DNA of 64,000 nucleotides from assembly GCA_963765295.1 (NCBI GenBank), contig CAVXVO010000008.1:124001-188000 (forward strand), written 5' to 3'. A program made the position numbers and the translations under genes. The stretch comes from PALSA-612 sp963765295. Its GTDB lineage: Bacteria > Actinomycetota > Thermoleophilia > Gaiellales > Gaiellaceae. Of the stretch, positions 52,663 to 60,758 are shown piece after piece (within the stretch, counting starts at the first letter, position 1; every line of letters begins with the position of its first letter). Under the pieces are notes generated by a model that had not been told where the DNA came from, made no database searches, and saw only the letters and a program-made list of their open reading frames with translations.

Positions 52663-53571
52663 CTAGTACGCAGCGGAGCCGTACAGGAGCATGACACCGT
52701 CGCGGACGCCGGCGCGCTCGAGCGTCTCGTCCGCGTTTGCCGGCCCGACGCCGCCGCCGATCACCGCCGTCGCCTGCTCGACGCCGGCGAGGTCGTCGTG
52801 GCAGGCGGCGATCTGTTCGCGTACCTCGTCGTCCGTGTCGAACATCCGCGGGGAGAACGACCCGACCTGGACGTAGTCGGCGCCGAGCAGGCGCGTCAGC
52901 TCCGCGAGCACGCGCGCGCTCACCGACACGCGGTCGCTTCGCCGCATGAAGGCGGAGCCGACCCGGTGGACGAACAGCGGCAGCCCGAGCGCGCGGAGGC
53001 GCGCGATCGAGCCCATCCCCTCGACGAACGCGTTCACCATCAGGGCGTTGGCGCCTGCGGCCACGATCGCCTCGGCGTCGCCGCCGGTGACGTTGGCGGC
53101 GTAGAGGACGTCCCCCGGGATCGACGCACGCACGGCGCGCACGCGCTCGGACGACGACCGTTGCAGCTCGTCGTCCTTGACGAGCGTCGCGCCGAGCTCG
53201 ACGAGTCGCGCCGCCGTCCGACCCGCCGCGTCGGGCGTCAGGCCGAGCGCCGGCTTGAGGATCGCGCCGACTGCGACGCCCTCGACCGCACCGAACGCCG
53301 GCCCGGCAAAGCCGTCGGGCCACTCGACCGAGAGGAGCCGGCACGACTCGAAGTCGCCGCGGTCGGCCCACTCGCCCGCGATGCAGGCGGCGAGCAGCTG
53401 CTCCGCCGACGTCTCGCCGTCGAGCGCCGGAAAGTCGAGCGTGACGAGCGTTCCCTCGACGTCGACCACGCTCGCGCGCACATCCGACTGGACGTCGGCG
53501 AGGCTGACCGACTGCAGCACCGCGAGCGTCTCCGCCCACTCCACCGGCCGGAGGTCGAACACCGCCCGCAC
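52663..53571 (-). CDS. RuBisCO-like protein (form IV type), short N-terminal domain
   Basis: 302 residues. The C-terminal barrel is RuBisCO-like: VGAILKPALGLTPDAAGRTA (loop-1 Lys-Pro), LGATLVKDDELQRSS (the KDDE metal/carbamate region), LPLFVHRVGSAFMRRSD and VIGGGVGPANADETLERAG. The N-terminal domain is only ~95 residues, shorter than in other RuBisCO-like proteins, yet keeps GDFESCRLLSVEWPDGF. These enzymes act as enolases, isomerases or transcarboxylases on sugar-phosphate-like substrates; which one applies here is not visible. GTG 53571 is the first start; upstream residues may belong too. Confidence 0.75.
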   Translation of the reverse strand: MRAVFDLRPVEWAETLAVLQSVSLADVQSDVRASVVDVEGTLVTLDFPALDGETSAEQLLAACIAGEWADRGDFESCRLLSVEWPDGFAGPAFGAVEGVAVGAILKPALGLTPDAAGRTAARLVELGATLVKDDELQRSSSERVRAVRASIPGDVLYAANVTGGDAEAIVAAGANALMVNAFVEGMGSIARLRALGLPLFVHRVGSAFMRRSDRVSVSARVLAELTRLLGADYVQVGSFSPRMFDTDDEVREQIAACHDDLAGVEQATAVIGGGVGPANADETLERAGVRDGVMLLYGSAAY

Positions 53572-53633
53572 GGCCGTATCGTAGGGAATCCGGTTGGCGC
53601 TCTCCTCTTCGTTCGGGCTCCGGGGGGCCAGAG

Positions 53634-53933
53634 GTGATTTCTCCGGCCGTGACGGCGCGGCCGGCGGGTTTAGGCTCTGCAGTGCCCGGTTGCTTGTCTC
53701 CGGGGCAGGCTGTCTCCGCTTTGGATGTTGAGCGACGCGATCGCCTTTGGCGTTTTGCGCCGCTCGGTGTCGGGCTACTCGCGTTCGTGCTCGGGCTTGT
53801 GCGGCTGACCGGCCAGCCGCGTTCCTATGACGAGCGGGTCACGATCAGGACGGCAACACGGCTGGCGTTCGGCGCGCTCCAACTCGCCCACTACTACATC
53901 GCCCCCGGGAAACCGTTCACAGCTTTCCTCTAG
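53634..53933 (+). pseudogene. N-terminal fragment of a GT39/mannosyltransferase-like membrane protein
   Basis: After a doubtful start the sequence WRFAPLGVGLLAFVLGLVRL / TGQPRSYDERVTIRTATRLA matches the first helix and the conserved Tyr-Asp-Glu (SYDE) loop of lipid-linked sugar transferases of ~500 residues. It stops at 53933, right beside a tRNA-Leu-like segment, with the rest missing. Confidence 0.5.
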
Positions 53934-53934
53934 C

Positions 53935-53978
53935 CGTGACCCCTCCGGGGCATGAGGGGTCTGACTTCCTCGCGGCAA
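53935..53978 (+). repeat. Degenerate tRNA-Leu-like 3' segment
   Basis: Bases here (GTGACCCCTCCGGGGC then ATGAGGGG, CTGACTTCCTC, GCGGCA) align with the variable arm, T-arm and acceptor end of the tRNA-Leu remnant at 42650-42698 at roughly three quarters of positions. No tRNA body is present. It abuts the truncated glycosyltransferase gene. The rest of the gap to 54207 shows nothing I can support. Confidence 0.4.
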
Positions 53979-54207
53979 TAGAACGAAGTCCGTCACGACG
54001 CCTGGCTGCCTGCAGCTCCGACTTCCACTCGTCGACAAGCTCGTCGACGCTGAGGTCGCGCGGCCTCGGAGGCGTGAGATCCACCTGGTCCGGCCAGGCG
54101 AGAAAGAGTGCCGGTCCGGTGCTCAATGCTCCCATACACTCATTTAGAACCCGATCCAGGCCTCTGTCATCCCTCGACCGAGGGAACCGTGCCGTCGCGC
54201 AACGCGG

Positions 54208-55269
54208 CTACGGAGGGCTGATCTTCGTCAAGAGAGGCAGGTCGCCGTACTCGCCTCCCGGCGCGTAGTACGGAGAGGCGATCGTGTTCGCGAACGCCCG
54301 CCGTGAGGCGGAAGAGGATTCGATCTCGAACGGCATCCATCTGCCTGCCTGGCGGATACGCCAGTTGAACCATGCGAGCGCTCTGATCTGCGGAAAGTGT
54401 CTGGGAAGCTGGTTCGAGAGGGCGTCGGCGATCCACTGGGCCTTCCGGCTGCCGTCTCCGAGCGAAGCGGTCTGCGTGACGATGATCGGCTTGGCCGGGG
54501 CGAGCCGGAGCAGCCTCCGGTAGCTGGAGCCGAACAGCCATTGGAAGCTCGACCGGCCGTCGAGGTTGAAGCCGTCCAGGCCTGTCCAGTCGACGTACCT
54601 GGTGCCGGGATACAGCTTCCAGTAGGGAGTGAACATGCTGCGAGGGTCGACATTCGGCGCCCAGACCCAGGTGATGTTCGACGCGCCTGCCTGCGTCGCC
54701 AGGTCGTGGACGTGCCGCCACATCTTCACGAAGTCGGAGGCCGTGTTCCCGTGTACGCCCGGGGAATAGGGCTCCCAGTTGCCGTTCATCTCGACGTCGA
54801 GATCCAGGAAGAACGGGTGCCCGTACGCCGCGGCCTGGCGCATCCAGGTCAGGATCTGCGGGTCTCGAGCCCCGTTCGCGATGGCACGTAGCGGCACCGA
54901 GCCCGTCGTCATGTCCACCAACGACAGATCGCCGCGCGCACGAACGAGCTCGAACGTGCTCCGCCAGTGGTTGAAGTCGTGCCACCACGGGGTTCCGAGA
55001 CCCCAGTGCACGATCGACACGTGCTTCCCGGCGTTCGACTCGAACATGCTCCACGTGCTCGCATCCCACGGCGCGTTGCCCCGCTTCCCTCCATACAGGT
55101 AGCGGTAGGTGTCGCTCCCGTCCATGTACGCGCCCCAGTAGACCGCGGGGGCAGCCGCTCTGGCCTGCATCGAGGAGACGGACGCGGACGAGACGGCCGA
55201 CAGGCCGCCGGCCGCCAGTACTGCGACAACCGCAGTGACGAGGCTCGCGCGCCGCGCGCACGACGTCAT
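54208..55269 (-). CDS. Secreted GH26-like protein lacking the nucleophile Glu
   Basis: 353 residues from ATG 55269. Signal peptide (ASLVTAVVAVLAAGGLSAVS). The (beta/alpha)8 domain of GH26 beta-mannanase/endoglucanase type has the acid/base Glu in FLDLDVEMNGNWEPYSPGVH, followed by WRHVHDLATQAGASNITWVW and VDWTGLDGFNLDG. At the nucleophile strand relatives have a Glu (IIGET or similar) but this chain reads KPIIVTQTASLGDGSRKAQW, with Gln. It may therefore bind rather than cleave a glycan. It ends with LAWFNWRIRQAGRWMPFEIE. Confidence 0.8.
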   Translation of the reverse strand: MTSCARRASLVTAVVAVLAAGGLSAVSSASVSSMQARAAAPAVYWGAYMDGSDTYRYLYGGKRGNAPWDASTWSMFESNAGKHVSIVHWGLGTPWWHDFNHWRSTFELVRARGDLSLVDMTTGSVPLRAIANGARDPQILTWMRQAAAYGHPFFLDLDVEMNGNWEPYSPGVHGNTASDFVKMWRHVHDLATQAGASNITWVWAPNVDPRSMFTPYWKLYPGTRYVDWTGLDGFNLDGRSSFQWLFGSSYRRLLRLAPAKPIIVTQTASLGDGSRKAQWIADALSNQLPRHFPQIRALAWFNWRIRQAGRWMPFEIESSSASRRAFANTIASPYYAPGGEYGDLPLLTKISPP

Positions 55270-55429
55270 AGCGCGCGAACTCTTACCTCGTGCAAGCCAA
55301 CCGCTCATTTCTCACCGGTGTCTGTCACAGGAAGTCCGATTGGAGGGTACGAACCCTCGGAACATTCTGCGGCACACGGTGGACTGCACCCGAACGCTGA
55401 CGATCACCCGCCCCCGTTTCCACGGGCGG

Positions 55430-56335
55430 TCAGGCGCCCGTGGGTGCGCTACCTGCCCGTTCGAGTGGGTCGTCGCCGGCCGCGATCCGCGCGAGGAAGC
55501 CGTCGACCTCGTCGAGCACGCGGGCGAGGGCGGGCCCCGTCGGCAGGTGCCGTTCGCCCGGAAGCTCCAGCAGCCTGGAGCCGCTGATCTGCTCGTTGAG
55601 ATAGCGCGCCGAGCCGATCGGGATCTGCGTGTCCGCCTGTCCGTGGATGAGCAGCGCCGGCGTGTCGATCTCGGGCAGGACGCTCCTGACGTCGACGGAA
55701 CGCGCGAGCAGCACCGATGCCTCGGCCGTCGGGAAGTCGGTGGACGCGCGGATCCCGTCCACGAACCGACGCCGCTCTCTCGGCGACAGGTTGCCGATCC
55801 AGGCGATCATCTCCGCGGCCTGGCGGCGAGGGCCCTCGAAGACGTAGCGGAGCGCCTCCAGCGCCGGCGGCCCGGCCGCGGGCGCGCGTCCCCAGGGGTA
55901 GTCGGGCGCCTCGAGCACGCGTGCCGAGCCTCCGAAGAGGATCAGGCCCAGGGTTCGCTCAGGGAAGGTCGCCGCGAACTGCAGTGCGAGCGGCGCTCCC
56001 TCCGAGATCGAGAAGATCACGGCCCGCTCGGACCCCGCCGCGTCCATCACCGTGCGCAAGTCCTCGAGCGCCAGCTCGAGCGCGGCCGGGGGGACGGTGC
56101 GATCGGACGTTCCCATGGCGCGCTTGTCGTAGATGACCAGCCGGTGGCGCTCGGCGATGCGTCGGTAGACCGTCTCGATCCACGGCCACCGCCACACGCG
56201 GGCGATGGTCGAGACGAGCGGCGGGCTCACGACGACGTCGAGCGGGCCGCTGCCCGCCACCTGGTAGCCGATCGCGACACCGCCGCTCTCGACGTGCCGT
56301 GTCACCGGCTCGGAGAACCGCCGTCGGCGCAACAC
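55430..56335 (-). CDS. Alpha/beta hydrolase
   Basis: 301 residues. HVESGGVAIGYQVAGSGPLD opens the fold; RLVIYDKRAMGTSDRTVPP, nucleophile elbow VIFSISEGAPLALQFA (Ser, SxSEG variant), Asp in TPALLIHGQADTQIPIGSAR and His in LLELPGERHLP. This type of hydrolase often sits fused to or near adenylate cyclase domains in actinobacteria, but here it is separate. Divergent from the flavin monooxygenase gene with a 91-bp shared upstream region. Confidence 0.85.
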   Translation of the reverse strand: MLRRRRFSEPVTRHVESGGVAIGYQVAGSGPLDVVVSPPLVSTIARVWRWPWIETVYRRIAERHRLVIYDKRAMGTSDRTVPPAALELALEDLRTVMDAAGSERAVIFSISEGAPLALQFAATFPERTLGLILFGGSARVLEAPDYPWGRAPAAGPPALEALRYVFEGPRRQAAEMIAWIGNLSPRERRRFVDGIRASTDFPTAEASVLLARSVDVRSVLPEIDTPALLIHGQADTQIPIGSARYLNEQISGSRLLELPGERHLPTGPALARVLDEVDGFLARIAAGDDPLERAGSAPTGA

Positions 56336-56426
56336 GGTCAGCTCCAGGCCGGACCCGGCGAGATCGGCCTCGTGACCGGTTCGCGTCTGCCTGCTGGCCT
56401 CACGGAGTCGATCCTAAGCTAGCCTC

Positions 56427-57680
56427 GTGCGGATGAGCGTCCGCGCCCCCGACCAGCCGGTCCCCGTCCCCGAGCCCGGGCTGACGCCGGAGGCCATGAT
56501 CGAGCGCGCCGCAGCGCTCCGTCCCCGGCTGCGGGAGGAGCAGGCTGCGACGGAGGAGCGCGGCCGCTACTCGGACGACCTGCACGAGGAGTTCCGCCGG
56601 GCAGGCTTCTACCGGTGCTTGCAGCCACGGTTGTACGGCGGGTACCAGTTCGACGTGCCGACCTACCTCCAGGTCGTCCGGGAGATCTCCCGAGGGTGCC
56701 CGTCCACGGGTTGGATGATGGGCGTGACCGGCGGACACGCGCTCGTCATGGGCTCGTACTTCCCCGAGCAGGTGCAGGCCGAGGTGTTCGGGTCGGACGG
56801 CGAGTTCCTGGCGGCGAGCATGGCCGCGCCCACGGGGACCGCGACGCCCCATCCCGACGGCTGGCGGATCGAGGGTATGTGGCGGTACTGCTCGGGGGCG
56901 CCGATCGCGAATCACTTCCTTCCCGCCGTCCTCGTCCGGCGCGACGACGAGCCCGACATCGTCGGCATCGCCGTCGTTCCGAAGCAGCAGTGGACGATGC
57001 GCGACGACTGGAACGGGTTCCTCGGCCTGCGAGGGAGCGGCTCGAACGCGATCGCGGTCGACGGGGCGGTCGTCCCGAACGCGTACGTCGTCCCGATGGA
57101 CATGCTCGATGCCGACGTCGACGACGGGACACCCGGCTCCAGGCTGCACGGGAGCCCGCTGTACGGCGGTCGCCTGCTCTCGTTCTTTCACGGCGAGCTG
57201 ATCGCGACGATGTCTGGAACCGTCCGCGCGGCGCTCGACGAGTACGAGGAGATCATCCGCACGCGGCCCGGGCGTTTCGCGCCCTACGGGCCCCGGTACG
57301 AGTCGCCGGAGTTCCAGCGGCCGTTCGGTCTCGCGCTCGGCCTGACAGAGGCGGCGGAAGCGGTGATGCACGTCGCCGCCGACCGGTTCATGGACTACTC
57401 CCGTCGCGGCTTCGAGGGCGGCGAGCCGTTCTCGCTCAAGGAGGACATGCGCGGCCTGGCGATGCTCGAGCACGCCGGCCGCCTGCTCTGGGAGGCGGGC
57501 GAGCTGCTCTTCCGGACCGGCGGATCGAGCGCCTCGAGAGAAGGCGAGCGGCTGCAGATGTACTACCGCGACCTCTCCGTCTACCGGCAGCACATGTCCG
57601 CTCAGTACGAGCCGATCGCAGAGCGCCTGGCGCGGCTCGAGCTCGGGCTCCTGACCAGGATCTCGAGAACCGCCGACTAG
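56427..57680 (+). CDS. Group-D flavin monooxygenase / acyl-CoA dehydrogenase-fold enzyme (HsaA-like)
   Basis: 417 residues from GTG 56427 (ATG 56433 also possible). Acyl-CoA-dehydrogenase fold: FRRAGFYRCLQPRLYGGYQF, ISRGCPSTGWMMGVTGGHAL, HPDGWRIEGMWRYCSGAPIA and SGSNAIAVDGAVVPNAYVVP, ending in the helical domain with LLWEAGELLFRTGGSSASRE. It fits two-component aromatic hydroxylases that use reduced flavin from a partner reductase; no reductase gene is seen nearby. Its TAG stop shares bases with the TAG of the convergent MetE-like gene. Confidence 0.8.
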   Translation: MRMSVRAPDQPVPVPEPGLTPEAMIERAAALRPRLREEQAATEERGRYSDDLHEEFRRAGFYRCLQPRLYGGYQFDVPTYLQVVREISRGCPSTGWMMGVTGGHALVMGSYFPEQVQAEVFGSDGEFLAASMAAPTGTATPHPDGWRIEGMWRYCSGAPIANHFLPAVLVRRDDEPDIVGIAVVPKQQWTMRDDWNGFLGLRGSGSNAIAVDGAVVPNAYVVPMDMLDADVDDGTPGSRLHGSPLYGGRLLSFFHGELIATMSGTVRAALDEYEEIIRTRPGRFAPYGPRYESPEFQRPFGLALGLTEAAEAVMHVAADRFMDYSRRGFEGGEPFSLKEDMRGLAMLEHAGRLLWEAGELLFRTGGSSASREGERLQMYYRDLSVYRQHMSAQYEPIAERLARLELGLLTRISRTAD

Positions 57681-58825
57681 CCCCAGACGCGACGCGCGAC
57701 GTCGCCGACCAGGCGCAGCTTGGCTTCCTGCTCGGCAATCGTCATCGTGCGCGCGATCTCGCCGGAGGCGAAGCCGCACTGGGGGCTGACCGCCAGTCGC
57801 TCGAGCGGCACGCACCGCGCCGCCTCCTCCACCCTCGCGACGACGACGTCGGGATCCTCCAGCGCCCCCGTCTTCGTGGTCACGAGCCCGAGCACGACCT
57901 CGTGGTGGGGAAGGACGTCGCCGAGCGGCCAGAAGCCGCCGGCGCGGTCGGAGTCGTACTCGAGCAGCAGCCGGTCGTAGTTGGTCAGACGGGGGAAGAC
58001 GTCCTTCGAGATCACCTCGTAGCCGCCGGTCGCGGCCCACATGCCGCCGGGGGCGTTGCCGCGGCACATGTGCATCGCGCGCGTCACGCCCTCCAGGCCC
58101 TCGAAGGCGAGGTTGTCGAACACCGCGTCGGCGACGAGCTCGTGCGCCATGTCGTGCCCGTGCGCCTCGAACGCCGCCCGGTTCACCGGGTCGATGTGCC
58201 ACTGCGCGTAGTTGGGGGCGTCCATCTGGATGTAGTCGCAGCCGAGCGAGACGAGCCGGTCGACGATGTGCTCGCGCGTCAGCCGGGCGATGTCGCGGAT
58301 GAAGTCGTCCGATGTCGGGTAGGCGTCGGTCGAGTAGTCGGGATGCCAGAAGATGCGATGCCAGCTCGGGGCCGGGATCGTGTACTTCGCACGCGCGTGG
58401 GCGTTCGTCTTCAGGAACCCGTACTCGTCGCCGACGATGTCGCGCTCGACCTGGAGCCTTCGCGTGACGAACGGCTCCTCCGGAGGAAGCGCCGACGTGT
58501 CGGCAGGCTCGCCTGCGCCCTTCTTCCAGAGACCGCGCCAGCCCGACTCCGCGTTCAGGAACTCGAATCCACTCACCGGGGGTTCGAAGAGCGGATCGTC
58601 GACCATCGGGATCATCGCGATCCAGCCGCTCCGCCGGTATTCGCCGTCCGTGATCGCCCCGATCCCGGCGCCCTCCTGCATGGCGATCGCCTCGAGGACG
58701 GCCCGGTCCTCGACCGCGCGCAACCCGGTGGCGGCGAGCGTGCCCTCGCGTGCCGCCGCCCGCGCCTCGCGCAGGTACTCGGGTCGCAGCAGGCTGCCGA
58801 CGACGTCCGCGCGGATGGTCGCCAT
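57677..58825 (-). CDS. MetE-like (cobalamin-independent methionine synthase C-terminal fold) methyltransferase
   Basis: 382 residues from ATG 58825. ADVVGSLLRPEYLREARAAA, ITDGEYRRSGWIAMIPM, LGCDYIQMDAPNYAQWHIDP, VTRAMHMCRGNAPGGMW (zinc His-x-Cys) and RLAVSPQCGFASG (zinc Cys). Short stand-alone members of this family transfer methyl or other groups to thiols, and in catabolic clusters may act in demethylation; that is inference. Divergent from the SDR pair with only 27 bp between the starts. Confidence 0.8.
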   Translation of the reverse strand: MATIRADVVGSLLRPEYLREARAAAREGTLAATGLRAVEDRAVLEAIAMQEGAGIGAITDGEYRRSGWIAMIPMVDDPLFEPPVSGFEFLNAESGWRGLWKKGAGEPADTSALPPEEPFVTRRLQVERDIVGDEYGFLKTNAHARAKYTIPAPSWHRIFWHPDYSTDAYPTSDDFIRDIARLTREHIVDRLVSLGCDYIQMDAPNYAQWHIDPVNRAAFEAHGHDMAHELVADAVFDNLAFEGLEGVTRAMHMCRGNAPGGMWAATGGYEVISKDVFPRLTNYDRLLLEYDSDRAGGFWPLGDVLPHHEVVLGLVTTKTGALEDPDVVVARVEEAARCVPLERLAVSPQCGFASGEIARTMTIAEQEAKLRLVGDVARRVWG

Positions 58826-58852
58826 TACGCCCGCGACTATAAGGTCCCGATC

Positions 58853-59740
58853 GTGCGGGACGTCGAAGGGAAGGTGGCCTTCGTCACCGGCGGCGGCAGC
58901 GGCGTTGGGCTGGGCATGGCGAAGGCGTTCGTCGCGGCAGGCATGCGGGTGGCGATCGCAGACGTGCGCGCCGACCACCTCGAAGCGGCGCTCGCCGAAC
59001 TGGACGGCGACGTGCACGCGATCCAGCTCGACGTCACCGACCGCGAGGCGTTCGCGCGCGCTGCGGACGAGACCGAGCGCGTGCTCGGCAACGTGCACGT
59101 CCTCTGCAACAACGCCGGCGTCAACCTCTTCAACGATCTCGCCGAGGCGACCTACCAGGACTGGGACTGGGTGCTCGGCGTCAATCTTGGCGGCGTCGTC
59201 AACGGTGTCGTCACCTTCGTGCCCAGGATCAAGGCCAACGGCGAGCGCGGCCACGTCGTCAACACGGCGTCCATGGCCTCGTTCGTCGCCGGTCCGGGCG
59301 CCGGGATCTACACGACGGCGAAGTTCGCCGTGCACGGGCTCTCCGACGCGCTGCGCTGGAGCCTGCTGCCGCATGGAATCGGCGTGTCGATGGTCTGCCC
59401 CGGCCTCGTCAAGAGCAAGATCTACGAGAGCGACCTGATCCGGCCGGCGGAGCTCTCCACCGAGAAGACGCCGGCCGACGCGGAGTTCATGCGCATCCTG
59501 CCCGACCTGCACGAGGCCGGCATGGAGCCGGACGAGATCGGCGAGAAGGTCCTGCGGGCCATCCGTCAGAACGACTTCTACGTCTTCACGCACCCCGACC
59601 ATCGGAACGAGCTGCGGGGGATCTTCGACGAGATCCTCGCCGCGTTCCCGGACGAGCCGGCGCCGGCTGACCGGCTCGCAGTCGAGGAGGGACGGCGTGC
59701 GGCCAAGGCGAGGGCTCTCGACTCCTGGCCCGGCGACTGA
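58853..59740 (+). CDS. Short-chain dehydrogenase/reductase 1
   Basis: 295 residues from GTG 58853. NAD(P) motif FVTGGGSGVGLGMAKAF, NNAGVNLF, catalytic Ser in NTASMASF, Tyr-x3-Lys in GIYTTAKFAVHGLSDALR and MVCPGLVKSKIY. A long C-terminal tail (to DSWPGD) matches the tail of SDR 2, so the two are duplicates. Acidic residue after the second strand (IADVRADHL) favours NAD. The stop overlaps the next start (TGATG). Confidence 0.88.
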   Translation: MRDVEGKVAFVTGGGSGVGLGMAKAFVAAGMRVAIADVRADHLEAALAELDGDVHAIQLDVTDREAFARAADETERVLGNVHVLCNNAGVNLFNDLAEATYQDWDWVLGVNLGGVVNGVVTFVPRIKANGERGHVVNTASMASFVAGPGAGIYTTAKFAVHGLSDALRWSLLPHGIGVSMVCPGLVKSKIYESDLIRPAELSTEKTPADAEFMRILPDLHEAGMEPDEIGEKVLRAIRQNDFYVFTHPDHRNELRGIFDEILAAFPDEPAPADRLAVEEGRRAAKARALDSWPGD

Positions 59741-60630
59741 TGCAGGAGGTCGAGGGCAGGACCGCGTTCGTCACGGGCGGCGCGAGCGGCATCGGGCTCG
59801 GGATGGCGACCGCGTTCGTCGGGGCAGGGATGAACGTCGTGATCGCAGATCTCCGGCGCGATCACATCGAGACGGCAATGAGGGGCTTCGCGGGAAAGCC
59901 CGTGCACGCGGTCGAGCTCGACGTCACCGACCGTGACGGGTTCGCCCGCGCAGCCGATGAGGCGGAGCGCGCCTTCGGCAACGTGCACGTCCTCTGCAAC
60001 AACGCGGGAATGGGCCTCCTCGGGCCCGTCACGCTCGCGCGGTACGACGACTGGGACTGGGGTCTCGGCGTGCTGCTCGGCGGCGCCGTCAACGGGATCC
60101 AGACCTTCGTCCCGCGGCTGCTCGCACACGGCGAGGGCGGCCACATCGTCAACACCGCCTCGATGGCGGGCGTGCTCCCCATCCCCGGCGCGGCGATCTA
60201 CATCACGGCCAAGGCCGCGCTGATCGGACTCTCGGAGGCCCTCCGAAGCGAGCTCGCCGGCGAAGGAATCGGCGTCTCGGCGTTCTGCCCCGGGCCGGTG
60301 CAGACGAACATCCGCGAGGGCGGCAGGACACGGCCGGAGCGTTACGGCGATTCGGGGTACACCGCCCTCGAGCGGGAGCTCGAAGAGCGGCCGAACGACC
60401 CGCTGTGGATGGATCCGTTCGAGTGCGGCGACCGTGTGCTCGCGGGCATCCGGAACGACGACCTGTACATCCTCACGCACCGCGAGTTCCGCGAAGGCGT
60501 CGACGAGCGCTTCCGCGCGATACTCGCGTCGTTCCCGGACGAGCCGCGCAACGAGGAGCGGGCGCAGGCGATCGGATTCCTGCTCTCCAATCCCATCTTC
60601 GGCGAGGTGGTCGAGCGGCGATCTGCGTGA
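59740..60630 (+). CDS. Short-chain dehydrogenase/reductase 2
   Basis: 296 residues. FVTGGASGIGLGMATAF, NNAGMGLL, NTASMAGV, Tyr-x3-Lys in AIYITAKAALIGLSEALR and AFCPGPVQTNI. About 60 percent of residues appear shared with SDR 1 by eye. Probably acts on related intermediates in the same pathway. Followed by an inverted repeat and a promoter for the importer genes. Confidence 0.88.
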   Translation: MQEVEGRTAFVTGGASGIGLGMATAFVGAGMNVVIADLRRDHIETAMRGFAGKPVHAVELDVTDRDGFARAADEAERAFGNVHVLCNNAGMGLLGPVTLARYDDWDWGLGVLLGGAVNGIQTFVPRLLAHGEGGHIVNTASMAGVLPIPGAAIYITAKAALIGLSEALRSELAGEGIGVSAFCPGPVQTNIREGGRTRPERYGDSGYTALERELEERPNDPLWMDPFECGDRVLAGIRNDDLYILTHREFREGVDERFRAILASFPDEPRNEERAQAIGFLLSNPIFGEVVERRSA

Positions 60631-60632
60631 GT

Positions 60633-60649
60633 GTTCCGCAGGGCGGAAC
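60633..60649. promoter_or_regulatory. Operator-like dyad
   Basis: GTTCCGC-AGG-GCGGAAC, a perfect 7-bp inverted repeat ending 7 bp before the -35 of the importer promoter. Palindromes of this build are bound by IclR-type regulators, among others; no such regulator gene is in the window. Confidence 0.5.
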
Positions 60650-60655
60650 GGAGCA

Positions 60656-60684
60656 TTGACAGATTTCTCGCGAGCCGGTTACTC
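60656..60684 (+). promoter_or_regulatory. Sigma-70-like promoter for the importer genes
   Basis: -35 TTGACA (60656-60661), 17-bp spacer, -10 candidate TTACTC (60679-60684). The -35 is a perfect match; the -10 is weak. The SBP start is 75 bp downstream. Confidence 0.5.
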
Positions 60685-60758
60685 TCGCTCGATCGTACGG
60701 TCGGCAGACGTACGGGGCACTTCGACGGGCATGCCGTAGCTACGCGAAGGAGGTAGGT

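Noticed and set aside
53917..54135. Possible 72-residue minus-strand protein with an amphipathic helix
   Set aside because: No ribosome site, overlaps the glycosyltransferase fragment and the tRNA-like segment; support too thin.
56615..58852. Very long plus-strand frame (over 1000 codons) running into SDR 1
   Set aside because: Its first ~740 codons are an Arg/Ala-rich shadow of the flavin monooxygenase and MetE-like genes; only the part from GTG 58853 is an SDR.
58829..59602. Minus-strand extension of the MetE-like frame
   Set aside because: The family start is ATG 58825; upstream residues are the antisense of SDR 1.
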